From positions 1-25,078 of the forward strand of contig CANPWF010000004.1 in NCBI GenBank assembly GCA_947581885.1: a stretch of 25,078 bases of DNA, given 5' to 3'. Under the pieces are notes generated by a model. It saw only the letters and a program-made list of their open reading frames with translations, was not told the origin of the DNA and did no database searches. The translations under genes were made by a program, and so were the position numbers. This document shows, piece by piece, positions 23,759 to 25,078 of the stretch; within the stretch, counting starts at the first letter, position 1, and the number at the start of each line of letters is the position of its first letter. Origin of the DNA: an uncultured Clostridia bacterium (lineage in GTDB: Bacteria > Bacillota > Clostridia > Christensenellales > Borkfalkiaceae).

Positions 23759-25078
23759 ATGGAAATTCGGAAATTGAAAATCAAGTTGGAAAAAATCTCC
23801 GCGTTGCAGGTTTCGCTTGTGGGTGAAATGCGCTCGCTCGCCGTCCGCATTGAAAGAAACGAATTCCTCGAGCAGGAAGATGTCGATGGGCTCGGTGCCC
23901 GTCTGCAAAATCTCAAAACCATGCAGGACGGGCTGATCGCGGAAGTTGGGGGGATCTCGGGCGACGCCGAAGCGTACGCCCGAGCCGTTCGCGCGGCGAA
24001 CGAGGATTTCGGCGGATTTTTCTCCATCACATCGGATGAGGATGATTATAAAAATGCGATCGAGGGCTTCGGCGAACAGTTTTTGAGGCTCGGATCCGCT
24101 TTGTTCGAAAATGCGGAAGCGATCGAACTTCTGAATGCAATCTCCGCGGCCGTCCGCTCGCAGGAGGCTTTCACATCGGCGGGACGGATGCTCCGCGAAA
24201 AATTGTTTGCCCTGCCGCGCGGGCCCGAAGTTTACAGCGGGTTGTGGGAGCGCGCCTTCTATTTTGCGGCCACACAACAAAAAACCGCGGAAAGCGAAGA
24301 TGCGGAAAAAACGGAGGAAGCCGAAAATCTCGAAGAAGCGGAAAAAGAGGAAGAGACAGAAAAAGTCGAAGGAACGGAAAAAGCCGAAGGAACGGAAAAA
24401 GCCGAAGAAGAGATTGTATTCCCCGAGACGGGAAAAGAGGATGACGGAAAATTCAGCGTTTCAAAATTCAAAAGCGATTTTCAAGTTTATTGGCGGCAAT
24501 GCTACCGCATTTTGATGATTCTTGGAAAGGACGGGCTCTGCAAAGCGGAAGATGTGCGCGGAGACGGCATTTCGATGGAATTGACGGAGAATTATCTCAA
24601 AAAACTTCACCAGCGCGCGTTCATCTATTGCTTTGAGTACGAAGGGGAAAAGTATTGGCTAATCGGCCGTAAAGGCTGGCTCGCCCTCAAAAATTCTACG
24701 CTCTTTAATTCGTTGCCGTCCGATTGGAAGGCGCTCGTCGGCAAATTGACCGCCGAGGAGAATTTGCATTCCGAGTGGATCCGGAACGGCGTTGTGCCCG
24801 CACAGTTGGTACGGGACGTCTATTTGCCTTTGCGCGCCGCAGAAGAAAGCGAAGCCGCGGAGGAAGAAAGCGAGACCGCAACGGGAGAAAGAGAAACCGC
24901 AGCGGAAACCGAGGAAGAGGCTACACGGTTCACAGAAAGGGTTCGGGAGCCCATAGAGGCGGAGTCGGAAGAGCAGGGCACAGAAGATGCCACACAGCCC
25001 GCGGAAGGGGTTCGGGAGCCCATAGAGGCGGAGTCGGAAGAACAGAGCACAGAAGATGCCGTACAGCCCGCAGAAGGG
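23759..25078 (+). CDS. Unrecognised protein with helical N-terminus, probable winged-helix domain and acidic tandem repeats; 3' end outside window
   Basis: The frame is open for all 440 codons from ATG 23759 to the window edge, with no stop, preceded by AGGAAG (5 nt spacing) and a good promoter. Residues 1-170 are rich in predicted helix (starting MEIRKLKIKLEKISALQVSL) and match no family I know. Residues 172-225 are a Glu/Lys/Ala-rich linker with a 6-residue repeat ([VA]EGTEK). Residues about 240-320 look like a winged helix: RILMILGKDGLCKAEDV, then LTENYLKKLHQRAFIYCF, then EYEGEKYWLIGRKGWLALK, which follows the usual helix-turn-helix, wing and final-helix order. From about 358 an acidic region leads into a 23-residue repeat present twice at the edge. 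No signal peptide or membrane segment is seen. A DNA-binding or regulatory role is inference only. Confidence 0.8.
   Translation, partial: MEIRKLKIKLEKISALQVSLVGEMRSLAVRIERNEFLEQEDVDGLGARLQNLKTMQDGLIAEVGGISGDAEAYARAVRAANEDFGGFFSITSDEDDYKNAIEGFGEQFLRLGSALFENAEAIELLNAISAAVRSQEAFTSAGRMLREKLFALPRGPEVYSGLWERAFYFAATQQKTAESEDAEKTEEAENLEEAEKEEETEKVEGTEKAEGTEKAEEEIVFPETGKEDDGKFSVSKFKSDFQVYWRQCYRILMILGKDGLCKAEDVRGDGISMELTENYLKKLHQRAFIYCFEYEGEKYWLIGRKGWLALKNSTLFNSLPSDWKALVGKLTAEENLHSEWIRNGVVPAQLVRDVYLPLRAAEESEAAEEESETATGERETAAETEEEATRFTERVREPIEAESEEQGTEDATQPAEGVREPIEAESEEQSTEDAVQPAEG
24365..24410 (+). repeat. 18-nt tandem repeat in the acidic linker
   Basis: Two nearly identical 18-nt units (24365-24382 and 24383-24400, differing at GTC/GCC) plus a partial third encode (V/A)-E-G-T-E-K. 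They lie in frame in the linker before the winged-helix-like domain, and repeat-number change would keep the frame. Confidence 0.75.
24941..25078 (+). repeat. 69-nt in-frame tandem repeat, two copies to the window edge
   Basis: Units 24941-25009 and 25010-25078 have period 69 nt (23 codons). Both start GTTCGGGAGCCCATAGAGGC and encode VREPIEAESEEQ, then [GS]TEDA[TV]QPAEG. Only a few bases differ, some synonymous. The window stops exactly at the end of copy two, so further copies may follow. Confidence 0.9.

Noticed and set aside
23723..24280. 185-codon minus-strand frame over the unknown gene
   Set aside because: The + strand has promoter, ribosome binding site and a 440-codon frame over the same bases.
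24135..24515. Lys/Arg-rich 126-codon + strand frame
   Set aside because: Out-of-frame reading of the acidic Glu/Lys linker of the gene at 23759.
1..25078. tRNA, rRNA, CRISPR arrays and complete insertion sequences
   Set aside because: Looked for conserved T-loop sequence, regularly spaced repeats and transposase motifs. None was convincing.

Overview
The window looks like chromosomal DNA of a moderately GC-rich Bacillota of the Clostridia type. The reasons are strong GGAGG-type ribosome binding sites, tightly packed co-directional genes, a fragment of the sporulation regulator SpoIIID, a pair of perfect Spo0A-type boxes, and extended -10 SigA-like promoters. I cannot name the genus. Every supported gene is on the + strand.

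Layout. (1) 1-3426: the 3' half of a type IIA topoisomerase B subunit and a complete A subunit, overlapping by 14 nt. The A subunit lacks a recognisable GyrA box, so the pair may be topoisomerase IV-like rather than gyrase. (2) 3534-5411: a fusion of a LicC-like cytidylyltransferase with a HisC-like PLP aminotransferase. (3) 5412-5808: a gene-free stretch with an extended -10 promoter and a 123-nt leader. (4) 5809-22934: fifteen genes in one direction forming a Wzx/Wzy-type cell-surface polysaccharide operon, closed by a strong hairpin at 23050-23078. (5) 23126-23387: a small unit with an inverted pair of 0A-like boxes, a truncated 43-codon SpoIIID and a terminator. (6) 23675-25078: a good promoter driving an unrecognised gene that is open to the right edge of the window. 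Its product has a helical N-terminus, a probable winged-helix domain and acidic tandem repeats.

How the polysaccharide genes fit together. ManA (fructose-6-P to mannose-6-P), a phosphohexomutase (to mannose-1-P), ManC (to GDP-mannose) and Gmd (to GDP-4-keto-6-deoxymannose) form a complete supply line. Two different reductases then compete for the last intermediate: Fcl gives GDP-L-fucose, and an Rmd-like enzyme probably gives GDP-D-rhamnose. Glf makes UDP-galactofuranose, and the adjacent GlfT-like GT2 probably uses it. Six glycosyltransferases assemble the repeat unit, Wzx flips it and an EpsG-like Wzy polymerises it. No initiating phosphoglycosyltransferase, chain-length regulator or dedicated transcription factor is present, so these must be encoded elsewhere.

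The most interesting signal is in the glycosyltransferase at 13762-14824. A run of ten G residues near its 5' end puts the natural start and the rest of the gene in different frames, and nine or twelve G would restore one 353-residue protein. This is the classic structure of a phase-variable contingency gene, although a sequencing error must be excluded. Next in interest are the truncated SpoIIID unit beside paired 0A boxes, and the repeat-bearing unknown gene at the right edge.
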